64,000 nt of DNA from assembly GCA_030407315.1 (NCBI GenBank), contig JALQPE010000461.1, forward strand, positions 1 to 64,000, written 5' to 3'. Numbering within the stretch: position 1 is the stretch's first letter; each line of letters opens with the position of its first letter. The DNA is from Asparagopsis taxiformis (taxonomy: Eukaryota > Rhodophyta > Florideophyceae > Bonnemaisoniales > Bonnemaisoniaceae). Made by a program: the position numbers and the translations under genes. The notes under the pieces were generated by a model. That model was not told where the DNA came from and searched no databases. It worked only from the letters and a program-made list of their open reading frames with translations. This document shows, in pieces, positions 19,501 to 29,182 of this stretch.

Positions 19501-19781
19501 ACAATCGACTGCAAAGCGCTGATACGATGACCACCATCAATGCACTGCAGTTTCTTCCGTCCGTCTGACCCCATTGTTTCACAGATGGTCATTCGGGTGC
19601 CAGTTTCCAGAAACCCCTCGGTAGATATTTTGCTGACCAGATCGCGCACTCTGGCCTCCTGCACAAGACGAGAAGTTGATTCCGGTTTGGCAACATCTAG
19701 CGGATTGATCATTTTAGGTTCAGTCCTGCATTCGACAATGTTGATGTCAATCCCCATCACAGACTCTTCTGATGCTTCCAT
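16587..19781 (-). CDS. ParB-like / 2OG-Fe(II)-dioxygenase-like fusion protein
   Basis: From the ATG at 19781 this is a 1064-aa protein; the open frame continues upstream without another ATG. Residues about 25-130 are ParB-like, with CIDGGHRISAL near 80-90. Residues about 370-690 are low-complexity and probably disordered, followed by LVDVTPQEVIDLVGED, whose VIDLV resembles a SUMO-interacting motif, and a basic RPRQKKKQKMR that could be a nuclear signal. The last 240 residues form a dioxygenase-like domain: HTD at 945-947, PPSYFMMSSGADGF, VPPYSVLVCRGDVYHHEEGF with His1017/1018, and FPIRSH, a plausible HxD...H facial triad plus 2-oxoglutarate-binding Arg. Phytanoyl-CoA-type or TET/JBP-type relationships are both possible. 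The ParB part suggests DNA targeting and hence oxidation of a DNA or chromatin mark, by inference. Confidence 0.75.
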   Translation of the reverse strand: MEASEESVMGIDINIVECRTEPKMINPLDVAKPESTSRLVQEARVRDLVSKISTEGFLETGTRMTICETMGSDGRKKLQCIDGGHRISALQSIVENKPTVADRWRLRSISVDFIRPPGTREMFHPLEVMRISQKLNEETHDVIEVSIADHVCTVMKFMMMKGLMKAKVNVCTKVVVENKVIPGCQEGIMMKYVLIAQGFGDVNNPAFEHCSAIPSRFATETSPPDSKNMQGCTVDVLFASAFRKASVDTKLVILELTAMWTMWKRRKGDGSISLKTCAQKWCYSMCEIYDILEKAVRKENSWHSSPHPSFRKLHEVPEPGGRTRKTIRYRILTVLKDFYPSDAPTGRGIRAALTRSMMKEIRYVVFNGPILSDDSLDHSVAPEIGVQERRTRRKSLEGNTAPQPRQQSASYGDTSNAAIDRSDVVQSPNVLTQQQTQGSLEISDRVNAEVGAATKVGEEATGKAADSESAKQVTTDRAVPTAPTENNSSKPGDCEVGDVLQKNVGTQELEPTGANRGRNDHGDENDLQQPPSPVAAGSATLRPEQGGKSPANMSVGHPRTGRDGEGGPESRKSDGSGTKDFREECPEHSSGRTTEDPMKGVRNQGDGTGDAMLSTADVGLPVLPELEDTETPVTSSTPRKLMKAKRSSGFVPLKAKPRNTETPPMILRSKRKLVDVTPQEVIDLVGEDTSRPRQKKKQKMREDANLQSGKDAAVHAIQGGQYSDRQQNDVPDKDVEEGIEAKLPVIIHPDSRMKYYVNGKLVDTLRAEVAEAAASAYSAQNVSAEFLSRAYFREKRNEIDLVGFTILDGIFKSSTTADAIHELLLHFSALFEERLEDAKKNSKSGDTRRDPDWTPWCMTIMDGKNSDEEGEKGRGIFITKRKSLCDDLEDNNNNLYRKKMIVELGLGICAEGLELRTSGKDPMAFPSTGTTLVLTGERTKPRAGHTDYEVGIDEVNSPPSPPSYFMMSSGADGFGLVLAPYSHVCLFHPNRELYRVPMKRCEVPPYSVLVCRGDVYHHEEGFQSNKGLQYKFPIRSHIFLKTEQHQCEEGEYVVGHWEGNSKLK

Positions 19782-19812
19782 GCCAGCAGGACTCCCCTCG
19801 CCGTCACGGACG

Positions 19813-20112
19813 TTAGACCTCTCCCTGTTTTTCGATTTCACCGTCCCAGGAGTAGATGGAAAGCGTAGAGTGTTTTTCCCAGATGGTGATATATCGCCAA
19901 GGGTTTTTTGATGCCTCTATCATGGCAGCGTCTGCTCCCTGAATGGGTGTCTGGCTACCTGCCGTCTCCCTTCCCGCTGCAGACGGAGCCCCTCCATCAG
20001 CAGAACCTCCGGAGGGTGTTTTATCACCGCCTACCGTCGTTGCAAGTCTCTCTGCAACGCTTTCGACGGTATCCTTTGGTTCCGCAGCGCGCTCAGTGTC
20101 GCTTCCGGCCAT
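19813..20112 (-). CDS. Possible N-terminal exon or upstream ORF of the ParB-dioxygenase gene
   Basis: A 99-aa ORF with an ATG (MAGSDTERAAEP) overlaps the 5' part of the ParB-dioxygenase frame in another frame. Its Ser/Gly/Ala-rich composition (GGSADGGAPSAAGRETAG) resembles a disordered N-terminal tail. It could be the true start joined by an intron or a frameshift, or an unrelated upstream ORF. I see no convincing splice pair of usual length. Confidence 0.35.
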   Translation of the reverse strand: MAGSDTERAAEPKDTVESVAERLATTVGGDKTPSGGSADGGAPSAAGRETAGSQTPIQGADAAMIEASKNPWRYITIWEKHSTLSIYSWDGEIEKQGEV

Positions 20113-20364
20113 TGCAAAGATTTGGACGCGTAGAGAAGCCGTTCAGGATAACAAAGATACCTTTTCTCTCCGACTACACGATCAAGAGATATTCCTCTTT
20201 CAAGGTGGTATTTGGCGGGAAACGATCTCCCTACACGTCTAAACGTGAAATATCAGTTATTGATTCACCTTCCACGCGCTCCAATTGTATTCTGCCATCT
20301 GTCATTCCTCGATGAAGGACTTCCCACACACAATTCCTTCGTTCCCAAAACCATCCCATTGCCA

Positions 20365-20560
20365 TGAATCATAGTACTCCACTTGTCACTGGAGCCAGAA
20401 AACTATACCGGGTATTATTTTCCACTTCATTGGCCAGGTGCCGGCTCCCCATTGGCCAGCAGACAGCCATCAGTCACAATACTCCACTTGTCACTGGAGC
20501 CAGAAAACTATACCGGGTATTATTTTCCACTTCATTGGCCAGGTGCCGGCTCTCCATTGG
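20365..20560. repeat. Two dyad units past the transposase gene
   Basis: The units at about 20365-20455 and 20470-20560 are near-identical. Boxes are CACTTGT, 13 nt, AAACTATACC, centre G, GGTATTATTT, 13 nt, CCAGGTG, 10 nt, ATTGG. The left CCAAT has decayed and both inner spacers have shrunk to 13 nt, which keeps the symmetry. The left half-site reads ACTATACC, not AATAATACC, a variant shared with the lone unit at 29183. The array ends about 260 bp past the transposase stop codon. The other side is the ParB-dioxygenase promoter. Confidence 0.9.
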
Positions 20561-20819
20561 ATGATGCGAACTCAACTATGTGGAACTAGGAGTCCTGCAA
20601 CTCGCGGCTCCTTCTCTAGTACCAATGGCGTCATACGTACGTAAGTGCGTACGCCCTTCGCAAAACACACTTTATTAGTGCGCATGGAACAAAAGCCCAC
20701 TCTATTCTTCAAACGACATGTACAAATTTTGTATATCATTTGCTGGAAGACTTGATCAGGACTGCTGCTAAATGAATTACGAAGGTTTACTGATGTATTA
20801 AACACTGTGCTGGAACACT

Positions 20820-23800
20820 CTATGCTGAACGTGGTGGGTATCCATCTTCTCTAGTTAAGACGCTCACTTCACCACCAGAAAGAATATCACTATTGTGCTC
20901 TACAATGCCACTTTGTCTATCGTATGAACAAACTCCTGACTCGCAGTTATGTACGTGCAAAACTTCTCGGACCCCGTCGTTCATTTCAACGTGAACTATA
21001 GTATCATTCCCACCTTTCCGGTACATACCGTCTCCAGTGCATGTCAAGGGAATGCAGACAGCATATGGAGTTTTCTGCTTCCATTTCTTTGCCTTCTTCT
21101 CCTCTCCTTGCCCTACCACAATAAAAAAGGACAATGTGACGAAAAGGACACGTCTAGAACATGTCAATTCCTCCATGCTCGTCCTGCTATGGGCGAGTAC
21201 TACTATATCAGCATCATACCATCCATCTTTGCACACTGCTTGAATGATGCTTCCAGGTTCAGCACGCCCTAACCTCGATTCGCTCTCAGATCCCTCATGA
21301 CTAGTGCGCACTCTTTGTGCAGCAGTGAGCCACCATAGTCGTTCACCATGTTGAGACCCGTTTACCTGTCTGGTTCTAAGAAAAGTTTCAGAAGCTTTAC
21401 GTATCCTTGCCATCATGACGGTTTCTTCTGCCGGAACATTTTTCGCGTCTTCAACAGATTCCCCTCGCCACCGCGTGATTGGACAGTGGGTGCTCACCAT
21501 AGTACTGCTCCTCTCTGATATGAGATGGAATACAGGACTTAAGAAGCATCTTTTTGCTGCCTCTTCTGTCGCATGTGGACTCTCCGAAATTCCTTTTCCT
21601 AGTGCAAAATACATGCGTCTGCAATCGGCAGACGTCCATTGTTTTGTATTGTGACCTACCGCACCCAGCGTGATGGCTATTCGTGCGAGCCAGTCATCGG
21701 CCATGATGAGCTCCATTGATGACAGATGTTCATTCTTATGGTTCGAGTTTCGAACCCCTCTTTTAAGAGGCTGGTGCATTCTCTCGAATAAAAGCTCTTC
21801 CACATGTTTCGCAGCTCCAAAAGCTGGTAATGTATGTACGCAAAATTCTATCAACCGATGCAAGTTCGGTTTGTCCAGATGTTTCATTGCAATAGGATCC
21901 TTCTTGCATACCTCATGCAGTTCTTTGACATAGTCTGAAACAAGAGCTAGAATGTGGTCATGGCGTCCGCTATTCTCGGCCTCGAACCTCCTGGTTGACT
22001 CAAGTCCATCTATCCACCATGTTGGGATGAATCGAATGCTGGCAACAACCATTTGAAACTTTTTCAGCAAACGAAGAATACGTTCAAGTTTTTCATACCC
22101 GTCCCAAGAGTTCCCGATGACGATACGAAATGCCGAATAAAATGCTTGGGGAGCTACAACGAGAACAGCGAATATATCGCTCATGTTCATCGATAATAGG
22201 TAGTTCTGCCCGAATACCTGACTCTGACTACTCAAACAGAACATTCGGAGGGTATTCAGTAGAACTGTTTCCGCAAATTTTCGAATTACAGGTGTTGCTG
22301 CAGTGATTGTCGCATTCATCACATCTTGAGTCAGTCCGGAGAGCAGATGGTCTGGGGAAACTACAGCAGAGCGATATGGATCGAATTGACAAGGAACAAC
22401 TGGAACTCCTTCGTTTGTAGGAACTCCTCTCCGCACACGATTAAGGTATTCACTCAAATTATGGACTGCCTTATTCTCAATCGGATCTAGGCTTAGTCCA
22501 AGAACTTTGAGCTGATCTTGCGATGCGACTTCCCTCACAAGCTTTTTTCGGTGCATTCCTCGGGCATGCGTACTCATCTGACTGTTTAGCAATGCTGTGT
22601 ATGCATTTCGTGAACCTCCACTGCTGCTCATATCTTGCTTTTCGAAAATGCAGCTATGGCATGGTGTATTACTGGTGTGTCCACGGACATCCAGAGTATG
22701 CGAAAAAGCTGGGTAATCTCCGATAAATCCAACAGGATCCAGGAATATGACCGCGTCTTCTCCATTTGCATCTTTCGCTGGAAAACCGTCTGTACTTCCC
22801 TTCACAATGTCGGGTACAACTCTCTCAATTACAACATTTGTTGAAACTCCCGGGAGAACGAATCCAAGAACGCGGACTGCGTGGAAGCTTGCTCTCTTGC
22901 TTGGCTGTATGCCAAGTGGAAGCATATAGCAGCCACCAAAACTTCCTTTCCGGCTTGTGAACGGCTGGAAGTCATCAGCATATAGCAGAAATCGGTATAC
23001 GATATATTTCCTGCCATCTGAAAGATTCCCCTCACTGCAGGCATCCATACGTTTAGAGCCGGGGTGCCATCTAGACCTCTTGTCTGGAGCTCCTATGAGC
23101 TGGACGTCTTTCACCCGAATTTGTTCGCGATATAGCTGCATGTTCAGAGCGTCCGTTCTTCAGATGTCTGTTCACGAGTAGTAACCCTTCGAATGTGCTC
23201 CCGTCAGACTTAATTTTTGGCCGAAACAGAGTGATAGCGTCACCTGCCCGAATATCATTGTTGCAATGTTCTCCGTCGAGCGTTGTGGTGGAGACGACAC
23301 GCCTCGCATTTCTTTTCTCGGTTTCTTCCATTGCATCGATTTGCGGGCCTATCACATCTTCCATATTTGATTCTTGTTGTTCTTCTCCGGTTGCAAGAAA
23401 ACTTGCAATGATGATAGCTTCAATTCTCCAGTCACTCCTTGCTGCAAAACTTCTTCTGCTCCTAGATTTCTTTCCAGTTTCGATGTTCTTTCCCTGATTC
23501 GTTCTGGCTCCTCCCAGCTTAGCTACCAGGGCCTCTTGATTTGTCGTCGGCATACATATGATCCTCAACTCGTCTCCATGTCGGGCGTATACCTTTCTGT
23601 GCATCTTGTGACCGTCAAGATCTGATGCACTTACCGAAATGCGATGGAATGGGTCATTCAGAACAGCTGAACGGCATTTGACAATGAAAGAGTTTTTAAT
23701 ACTTTCTGAAGCAATTTGATATATCATAATAGTGATGAAAGGGAAGATGAAGCATATATGCTTCATCTTCCCTTTCATCACTATTATCCCTTTTTACTAG

Positions 23801-24518
23801 ACTTTATGCAGTCCAGAATGGGTCCGGTCTGTATATCCCTTTCCGCCCATGTGCTTGGTAGCACGACTCGTACCGATGTAGTACAATGAGCTCTACGGCT
23901 ACTAGACAGTCCTGGAGACATCTTTCCAAGCCTAGAGCCGCTTTTTGTTACATCTATTTCACACGTTGTATCCATGCTTTGTGGGAAACATGTTTTCAGA
24001 ATGAACGGTAAAATGACTTTCCTCATGTACGAGTCGCTAGGTGCTTGATCCGAAATGTCCCGCTTGAAATTAGACATCTCACGCATACCTTCATAGTCCT
24101 TGAGTTTCATCCGTAGCGTTCCACTAAGCAATATTATTGCAGAGAATACTGGCCAGGTCAGCAGTTTATCCACAAGTCCGCGGTCATATTCCGCTGCCTC
24201 TTCTCCGTCGTGGTCATCACAGCTCTCGGCCGAGCTTTCTTCAGAGCCTATCGTTTCTTCTTCTCTGGTAACTTTTCCAGCCTCAAAAAATGCAATGTGC
24301 TCTTCTCCATTGCCACTAGAAATATTCTCGTCTTCAGCAGTTGCTTTTCCGACGTTTTCGTCCCGTATATCAGCGTGAACCTCGAATGTTTCGTTCGAAA
24401 CTAGCGGGGTTTCCCCATTTTCGTGCCTCGTCCCACTTTCGTATGGGATTGACAATGATTCAAACCTTCTCCGGGTTCTTCGAGGTGTACCTTTCTTCCG
24501 AACAGCTGTTCGTTTCAT
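20820..24518 (-). CDS. CACTA/Plavaka-like DDE transposase, probably three exons
   Basis: Three consecutive minus-strand frames appear to make one gene: 24518-23784, 23781-23071 and 23141-20820 (773 aa). The first gives an acidic N-terminus, then a helical region (LSGTLRMKLKDYEG, MRKVILPFILKTCFP). The last carries YADDFQPFTS with the first catalytic Asp, LPLGIQPSKRA, then GDYPAFSHTLD and TPCHSC, typical of Tnp2/Plavaka-type transposases; a small-barrel-like part (KDGWYDADIVVL) follows near the C-terminus. A 92-nt GT-AG intron (23706-23797) would join frames 1 and 2, and a 40-nt GT-AG interval (23136-23175) would join frames 2 and 3; neither is proven. The same frame breaks occur in the inverted copy at 27703-28876. 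The assignment to CACTA rather than another cut-and-paste family is tentative. Confidence 0.7.
23706..23797 (-). other. Putative 92-nt intron containing a perfect 62-bp palindrome
   Basis: On the minus strand a GTAAAA donor at 23797 and a TTGCTTCAG acceptor at 23706 would remove the stop codons and join the two transposase frames in phase. The interval contains a perfect 62-bp palindrome (23726-23787) centred on GCATATATGC. The copy at 28060-28151 has the same ends, length and palindrome (28070-28131). Confidence 0.6.
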
Positions 24519-25356
24519 CTCTTCTCTTTGGATTCGAGAGAACCTTGCACAAATTGTGGATTAGTGTCAACTAGTAGGCAACTAATAAGATGGTATCCGT
24601 CTCTTCTTAACCAGGCCACTGTAATAGTTTATGGTAGCTATATTTTCTTACCGTTACATCTTATCGAAAACTTCACACTGACTAGTGTCCTACCTAACTC
24701 AAGGAACAGGTGACTTGATTTCCCATGTTGGGTTCTTCAGCGAGCTTTCATTCCTCCAACGATTCCTGCTTCCTTTTCTGAATGAAATACACGAATCATT
24801 TAAAATTTAGCTTCAGTACATGGTACAATAGGCCTCAATAGTAATCTTGTTATGGTAATAAGCTATATATAGATGAGAACACGGTTGCAATTCTCTTTCG
24901 GATTGTCTACTACTCTAATTTACAGCATTTATTCGATGTTTCTCCTTCAGTATGCAGCTAAACATCATTACCAAGAATTTTAGGTTGATTTGACATTGCG
25001 TAGGGGCATGATTTCTATTTCTGCTAATTTATCACGTCCAGAAAATTTGACAGATCATCCGCTGCCAAATCATCTGCCACATCATCGTCTGCCAAATCAT
25101 CTGCCTTCCAGTTACGACGAGGTCATTATGAGTGGATGAGCTGTCTATTTAAGGCTGTTGATGCGCGACGTATAGGACCATTTCATCATCCGGGTATCAT
25201 GAAGATGGCAGGTAAGGCTGGTACGTTGTCGAGTAGGTATCTTTCCCCTCTCTCATTTCTTTCCACATGCTTTCCATGAAAGATAGTGCACTAACCATAA
25301 ATATCGTTCTTCGCTGATCCTATTCTAGTCTATTGATTGCAAATGATTCTGGCATA
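24519..25356. other. Upstream region of the transposase
   Basis: No gene seen. Short repeats of ATCATCTGCCAAATC type occur at about 25050-25105. The sequence is AT-rich near 24840-24900 with TATATATAG at about 24864. Confidence 0.4.
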
Positions 25357-25424
25357 GGTATTGGTTGTAGGTTGGAATGGAGAAAGCTTGCAAGCTTTCG
25401 TCATTCCAACCTACAACCAATACC
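25357..25424. repeat. 68-bp hairpin with perfect 23-bp arms
   Basis: Arms 25357-25379 and 25402-25424 are perfect complements (GGTATTGGTTGTAGG...). The loop contains another 16-bp palindrome, AAAGCTTGCAAGCTTT, at 25383-25398. It shares no boxes with the 93-bp dyad. It may be the fused ends of a foldback element. Confidence 0.9.
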
Positions 25425-25899
25425 TTTGCACGCAAAAATAGTTCAATGATGGTAAGTTTGTTCATTCCACACATACTCATGTTCTTCTCATCCTTTACAA
25501 TACTTTTCTATATCCGATTGCTAACCTGTTGCAAATCATCTATAATGGTGTTTACTTCCCTCCTGTCTGAACATGACATGTAATTTTGAAACAGCAAGGA
25601 ACTCGATTTGGTTGCACAACAGTCCTGGTTGTAGAGATAGTAAGATTTTAGATACGATAGTTCGATTTGATGAGTAGTCTAGTCTAATGATAGAACTGAA
25701 ACAATCCTTCAGGCATCGTTGTCCTTGCTACATAAAAATTCTGACATCCTTTTAGACACACTTGGTTATCCCTACACACTTCTATGAAGATCACCGAGAG
25801 AGATACTCCATTCTGCCCGACATTTCGTAGCCAGATGCCTGAACATGCGGCTGGAATGGAATTTCCACCTGATTCTATCGCCCTGAACATCAATTGTAG
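25425..25899. other. Spacer without recognised gene
   Basis: No coding or structural feature I can support. Confidence 0.4.
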
Positions 25900-27140
25900 G
25901 CACTAGAAAGTATTACCCTAGGCATCAGATTTTACTACATTCCCGTTCTGCCCGAGTCAGTACCGCCAGGCACTACAATTTACTGGTTCAGTATAGACTT
26001 CCCGGCAGTAAATTGTACTGTATAAAGCACTAGTTCCTGGTAGTGAAATGTACTGTCTAAAGCACTAGTTCCTGGTAGTGAAATGTACTGCCATAGGTAG
26101 TACTTCCAGGTAGTACACTGCACTGGCACAGGCAGTAAGTGGTACTGTCCAATGCCCCTGCCGAGGACATCAATACCAGACAGTACTTTACACTGATTTG
26201 GACAGCTCTATAATACATCAAAATATACTAATTTTTGTAGTGCTGTGGGGCAGCAATTCACATATCCTGGAGCAGTACAGCGTGGCTGTGATTTACACAT
26301 ACGCAAGTAGTAGAGCACGGCAGCACTTTCCACCACGGCAAGTAGCACGGTACGGTAGCACTTTTCGTATCATAAAGCATTACTATCAGGCAGCTGTTTC
26401 CCGAGACTATCAGCAGCTCATTTCATTGCTTTCACACATTGCGTCAGACATCATAATTTACTGTCCCCACTCGCTTCCACAGGCAATAAAATACACTGCC
26501 TCGCAGTATGTCCGCTGTCATCCTATTACACTACATTACTGTGCTGCCAGAAGATATACTTGTCACTACCTGTAAGTACAGAAAAAAGCAGCACCACACA
26601 GCTGCAGAAATTACTGCATTGTCCAAGAATAGAATCCAGCACATTTCTCTGCCTCTGGAATGACTTGCAGGCAGTATCATACAGTACATCGGGGCAATCT
26701 CTAAATATAGTGAAATTTGCTGCCGTCATTCGGGTCTGCAGCCAGCACAGCACGCTGCCGGAAACACTTGCATCTACTGCCACACGGTGCATCCCACGCC
26801 ACCAAATAGTACTGCCGTGGGCCATATTCCTAGACAGCATATTTTACTTCCTCCCCGTGTTGCCCAAGTCAGCACAATATACTACTTTATTTTACAGGCC
26901 AATGTAGCACAAATCACTGCCAGATAGACAATCTAAATCCAGCAACTATCACTGCCTCCCATCACTGCCTCACGTCATACATCCAGGCAGTACTTTCTAC
27001 TGCCGTCGGCAGCACATGGCCACTGCCTCCGGGCCGTGCACTGTACTGCCGGCAAGTAGGGCATTAATTTATATTTTTACAGTACTAAATTTTACTGTCT
27101 CAGGCAGTAAATTTTACTGCCGTACAGTACTGCCCCAGGC
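25900..27140. repeat. Long cluster of TACTGCC/GGCAGTA words (copy C)
   Basis: Dozens of GGCAGTA, TACTGCC and one-base variants lie in both orientations over 1.2 kb, with irregular spacing of about 15-40 nt. A tandem-like stretch at 26040-26110 repeats AGTTCCTGGTAGTGAAATGTACTG. The right end near 27090-27130 closely resembles the end of copies A and B (ACTGTCTCAGGCAGTAAATTT). No intact gene is attached. It is the longest of the three clusters. Confidence 0.75.
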
Positions 27141-27326
27141 CCGATTTCAGACACAGTAGTGTCGCGCGATACACCGCTCGAAGAATACGTCGCCGTTCGA
27201 ACTTACGCTCATGCGCTACCCCGTATCGCTGGTGACGGAGCAGGTGGACACGATTCTCAGCAAGCCATTCCTCACTTCTAAATCCCCTAAATACTGTCTG
27301 ATAGCGTTGTCCTCGGCAGGGGCATA

Positions 27327-27702
27327 GTGTGGTGCAATTTATGCCGCTAACGCGAACGCGGGTTGAAGCGATATCGACGAGTTGAGTCCGCGTGCATCCG
27401 CGCTGAGTTAGTTAGTAAGCGAGCGTACGCGTGGCGAGCCGATTACGTGTCACGGTGCACCTGCGCGAGCGCGTGCGACTGCGAGCCCGGCGCCACGTGT
27501 AGCGAATTCTACGAACTTTCCATTATTTCCCCTTTTCGGGTTTTTTATGACGAAAGTCTTTTTCCCAAATATTTCCCTTTTTGCGTGCGAGCGTGCGGCC
27601 GCCGGCCGGCCGCGCAAGGACAGCCTGTTCCAAGTAAGTTAGCTATTGGTGGTCGCACTGCTTCGCACCTTACCAATAAACAGTCAGCATCTTCGCAGCT
27701 AC
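27327..27702 (+). repeat. Truncated LTR fragment, same family as the solo LTR at 33733
   Basis: This segment begins TGTGGTGCAATTTAT and aligns with the first 380 bp of the LTR at 33733-34535, sharing GTAAGCGAGCGTACGCGTGG, a GC-rich CCGGCGCCACGTGTAGCG and the AAAGTCTTTTTCCCAAATAT block. It stops abruptly at 27702, where the inverted transposase copy begins, so the join is a recombination or truncation point. The ORF starting at 27363 runs through this join and is chimeric. Confidence 0.75.
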
Positions 27703-28876
27703 GGCCAGTATTCTCTGCAATAATATTGCTTAGTGGAACGCTACGGATGAAACTCAAGGACTATGAAGGTATGCGTGAGATGTCTAATTTCAAGCGGGAC
27801 ATTTCGGATCAAGCACCTAGCGACTCGTACATGAGGAAAGTCATTTTACCGTTCATTCTGAAAACATGTTTCCCACAAAGCATGGATACAACGTGTGAAA
27901 TAGATGTAACAAAAAGCGGCTCTAGGCGTGGAAAGATGTCTCCAGGACTGTCTAGTAGCCGTAGAGCTCATTGTACTACATCGGTACGAGTCGTGCTACC
28001 AAGCACATGGGCGGAAAGGGATATACAGACCGGACCCATTCTGGACTGCATAAAGTCTAGTAAAAAGGGATAATAGTGATGAAAGGGAAGATGAAGCATA
28101 TATGCTTCATCTTCCCTTTCATCACTATTATGATATATCAAATTGCTTCAGAAAGTATTAAAAACTCTTTCATTGTCAAATGCCGTTCAGCTGTTCTGAA
28201 TGACCCATTCCATCGCATTTCGGTAAGTGCATCAGATCTTGACGGTCACAAGATGCACAGAAAGGTATACGCCCGACATGGAGACGAGTTGAGGATCATA
28301 TGTATGCCGACGACAAATCAAGAGGCCCTGGTAGCTAAGCTGGGAGGAGCCAGAACGAATCAGGGAAAGAACATCGAAACTGGAAAGAAATCTAGGAGCA
28401 GAAGAAGTTTTGCAGCAAGGAGTGACTGGAGAATTGAAGCTATCATCATTGCAAGTTTTCTTGCAACCGGAGAAGAACAACAAGAATCAAATATGGAAGA
28501 TGTGATAGGCCCGCAAATCGATGCAATGGAAGAAACCGAGAAAAGAAATGCGAGGCGTGTCGTCTCCACCACAACGCTCGACGGAGAACATTGCAACAAT
28601 GATATTCGGGCAGGTGACGCTATCACTCTGTTTCGGCCAAAAATTAAGTCTGACGGGAGCACATTCGAAGGGTTACTACTCGTGAACAGACATCTGAAGA
28701 AGGGACGCTCTGAACATGCAGCTATATCGCGAACAAATTCGGGTGAAAGACGTCCAGCTCATAGGAGCTCCAGACAAGTGGTCTAGATGGCACCCCGGCT
28801 CTATAAACGTATGGATGCCTGTAGTGAGGGGAATCGTTCCGATGGCAGGAAATATATCCTATACCGATTTCTGCAA
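27703..28876 (+). pseudogene. Inverted partial copy of the transposase 5' half
   Basis: This is a near-identical inverted copy of 22985-24153. It contains the exon 1 C-terminal part, the 92-nt palindrome interval, exon 2 and the start of exon 3. It has only scattered substitutions, plus a TA insertion in CTCTATAAACG that shifts exon 3 out of frame. It ends just before the codons for the catalytic YADDF motif and lacks the rest. It is joined to an LTR fragment on the left, so it cannot make transposase but could make hairpin or antisense RNA with the parent gene. Confidence 0.88.
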
Positions 28877-28910
28877 CTTAGTTTGTACCTCTTACATAGT
28901 ACTCACGATT

Positions 28911-28926
28911 CTCTCTCTCTCTCTCT
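28911..28926. repeat. (CT)8 simple repeat
   Basis: Sixteen bases of alternating CT sit just after the end of the transposase copy. Confidence 0.9.
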
Positions 28927-29182
28927 TTCCTCCATTGATAGCCTACTATTGCAGAACTGCACTACATACCGCTCCCGCCTTCGTCTCTTCTCTACTCTCG
29001 TTAAGCTGCACACTTGACACACCATTTCAATCGATCTGCTGCAGCTCGACAACCCCGCCTTGGCCAATAGAGCTCCTCTACTTAGCCTTCTCCGAGCAAA
29101 CAAAATTACTACGTAATATTCTTGCGTGGCAAATGCCAGTCTCTCCATTTTCATTGGCTGAAATTTCGTTGGAAATTCCCAG

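Noticed and set aside
27363..28073. 236-aa forward ORF as a real fusion protein
   Set aside because: It is a chance join of an LTR fragment and the inverted transposase copy.
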